Assembly: GCA_013396995.1 (NCBI GenBank)
Contig: VWZP01008261.1
Coordinates: 186,001 to 250,000 of the forward strand
Origin: Dicaeum eximium
Taxonomy: Eukaryota > Chordata > Aves > Passeriformes > Dicaeidae
Length of the DNA stretch: 64,000 bases
Direction: 5' to 3'
The notes below the pieces were generated by a model. That model saw nothing but the letters and a program-made list of their open reading frames with translations. It was not told the origin of the DNA and did not search any database. Below are positions 62,574 to 64,000 of the stretch, piece by piece (positions within the stretch are counted from its first letter, which is position 1; the number at the start of each line of letters is the position of its first letter). Made by a program: the position numbers and the translations under genes.

Positions 62574-63699
62574 AAACTAGGCTGTATTGCAAACTCCTGA
62601 ACAGTCCTTAGTCATCCATCCATCCTGCAAGTGTGGCAATATTTTCTCTATCCTATTACCGAAAAATCCAAAACCCAATTTAAAACAATGAGGTGTAACC
62701 CTATAGAGTTTATGGATTTTAAGAACATGCTGCTTAAATGAAACTTTGCAGGAAAAAAATGGGAAAAGAGAGAGAGAGAAAAGGAGAGAAATTTTGGCAC
62801 AAAAATAAAAATGTCTTAATAATGGGACCCACTTGGCCCTGGATTACTTTCCCAAGATAAATTCTGAAAGCCTCATCACTTGATTAGTTAAAATAAAGCA
62901 CTGGGAAATGTACATCATAAATATACCAAGGCAATCTTGCACTGGATGAGACTGAACTGAATGGCATAATACATATTTTTCCAATTCTAACTTCCACGAC
63001 TGTGAAAATGTTGCATTTAAAATGGAAATTAATGGCACATGCAAAGTTTAATAATTTACTATCGGTTTTTATGTGGCCTAAACAACCCAGTATATAATTT
63101 TATTAATACATGCAGACCCTGCCTGAAACTAATCAACAGGAGGAGGGGAAAACTACTCTAAAAAAATCACTTAGTTCATCAATAATTTAATAGCTATTTA
63201 CAGTCATAAGATACAGGTAGAGAAAAATAAAGAACAGCAGGTTCTACAGCTTGTTAGAAAAGAGCAAAACTCAACTTTGGAAGGAGGGGGAAAGACACAT
63301 AGAATTGCTTCAAGATTAAGGAAAAAAAGCAGTCTTAGAAGAAAAAAAAACAAAAGAAAAGGTAATGAGATAAAGGCTGGATATAATTACACAGCAGCTG
63401 GTACCCAATACCCAATATTGCAATTAATATGAAAAAGAAAACCACTTTTTAAATAATTGCTGGTGCATTTGCAGTATGTACCTGTGAGAAGACTCAGTTT
63501 GTTTTGGGCACTCATCACTTCTGTATCCACAAATACAAGACTTTTCACTCATGCTCCACAGTAGATTTCTTGACAGAAAGGAGTTGAGCCCACTACTTCA
63601 TGCTTGGCCCTTAATCAGAAAATATCTTTCTTTAATCGCTGTCACAATTAATCACAATCATATGGGGTGGAAAATGACCTGGTTTGAACCACTTCCCTT
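62574..63699. other. Non-genic DNA
   Basis: No gene is supported. A-rich and AG-rich tracts lie at 62755-62790 and 63316-63360. The minus-strand frame at 62844-63044 has no domain. Confidence 0.6.
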
Positions 63700-64000
63700 C
63701 CATCAACAAGGAGAGATGAATATGAGAAGACAGAAGTGAAATAATAACAGTTTATTAAAAAACAAAACAGCAGCAATCAAGACAACTGCAATATCCTCTA
63801 GATATGAAAGTGCTGAATCCCCTGGACTCTCCAGAAATAAAGAAAATGAGATGGAGGAGAAGCCTCTCACCCAAGCTGGTGGCTGCAGTAGCAGACCACA
63901 CATGGTGGAGAAGACCTACTTGGCCCAACCTTCTCACTGAAAGAAAGAAATGGGAAGAAAGGAGCTTATAAATCACTTCTGGTGGCAGCTGCGGGGTGCT
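63700..64000 (-). mobile_element. LTR-like sequence, minus orientation, cut by window end
   Basis: Read on the minus strand, the end of the window has the layout of an avian retroviral LTR: a TATA-like TTTATAAG (63963-63970), a G+C-richer central part, then AATAAA (reverse complement of TTTATT at 63751-63756) in a T/A-rich context, followed by a U5-like stretch. The exact U5 end is unclear and the U3 start lies beyond the window. No gag or pol sequence is seen on the U5 side, which argues for a solo LTR or a 3' LTR whose interior lies outside. Family not named. Confidence 0.45.

Noticed and set aside
1..64000. Bacterial-type features: operons, ribosome binding sites, CRISPR arrays, insertion sequences
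   Set aside because: Composition, CR1 elements and absence of dense coding show vertebrate nuclear DNA. No spaced direct-repeat array was found.

Overview
This window looks like vertebrate, most probably avian and possibly songbird, nuclear DNA. It is A+T-rich, has no bacterial-style gene packing, and carries three degraded CR1 non-LTR retrotransposon fragments, the dominant interspersed repeat of bird genomes. Songbird rather than another bird is suggested only by LTR-like pieces that resemble, from memory, repeats of songbird genomes; no database was searched.

I cannot support any intact protein-coding gene, tRNA, rRNA, snRNA or CRISPR array. The longest open frames (about 120-158 codons) have A/T-driven composition, overlap each other in several frames, or lie in repeats. 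The window therefore reads as a gene desert or the inside of a very large intron. Two places have splice-like architecture and are the best candidates for hidden transcribed sequence: 30352-30588 and a possible 26-nt microexon at 49029-49054. Neither is proven.

Layout. 1-20.4 kb: single-copy A+T-rich DNA with homopolymers, a pyrimidine-rich island at 13.2-13.5 kb and an assembly gap (35 N) at 17058-17092. 20.4-21.8 kb: two related repeat copies 1.2 kb apart, the first a foldback of about 77 bp. 24.5-25.8 kb: two CR1 fragments joined tail to tail, making an inverted repeat. 25.8-34.1 kb: single-copy DNA with T-runs, the 30.35 kb candidate exon and a perfect 12-bp hairpin at 32.9 kb. 34.2-35.0 kb: minus-strand, multiply broken remnant resembling an endogenous-retrovirus gag. 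35-53.7 kb: single-copy DNA with short tandem duplications, microsatellites, a locally G+C-richer patch at 44.9-45.5 kb and the candidate microexon. 53.77-54.0 kb: LTR-like sequence. 55.1-55.4 kb: third CR1. 62.08-62.57 kb: a 242-bp segment present twice around a single N, almost certainly an assembly artefact. 63.7-64.0 kb: minus-oriented LTR-like sequence cut by the window end.

The identifiable content is dead or fossil mobile elements and simple repeats; no genes act together here. The points most worth checking are the inverted CR1 pair (potential long dsRNA), the foldback repeat family, the microexon candidate and the false duplication.
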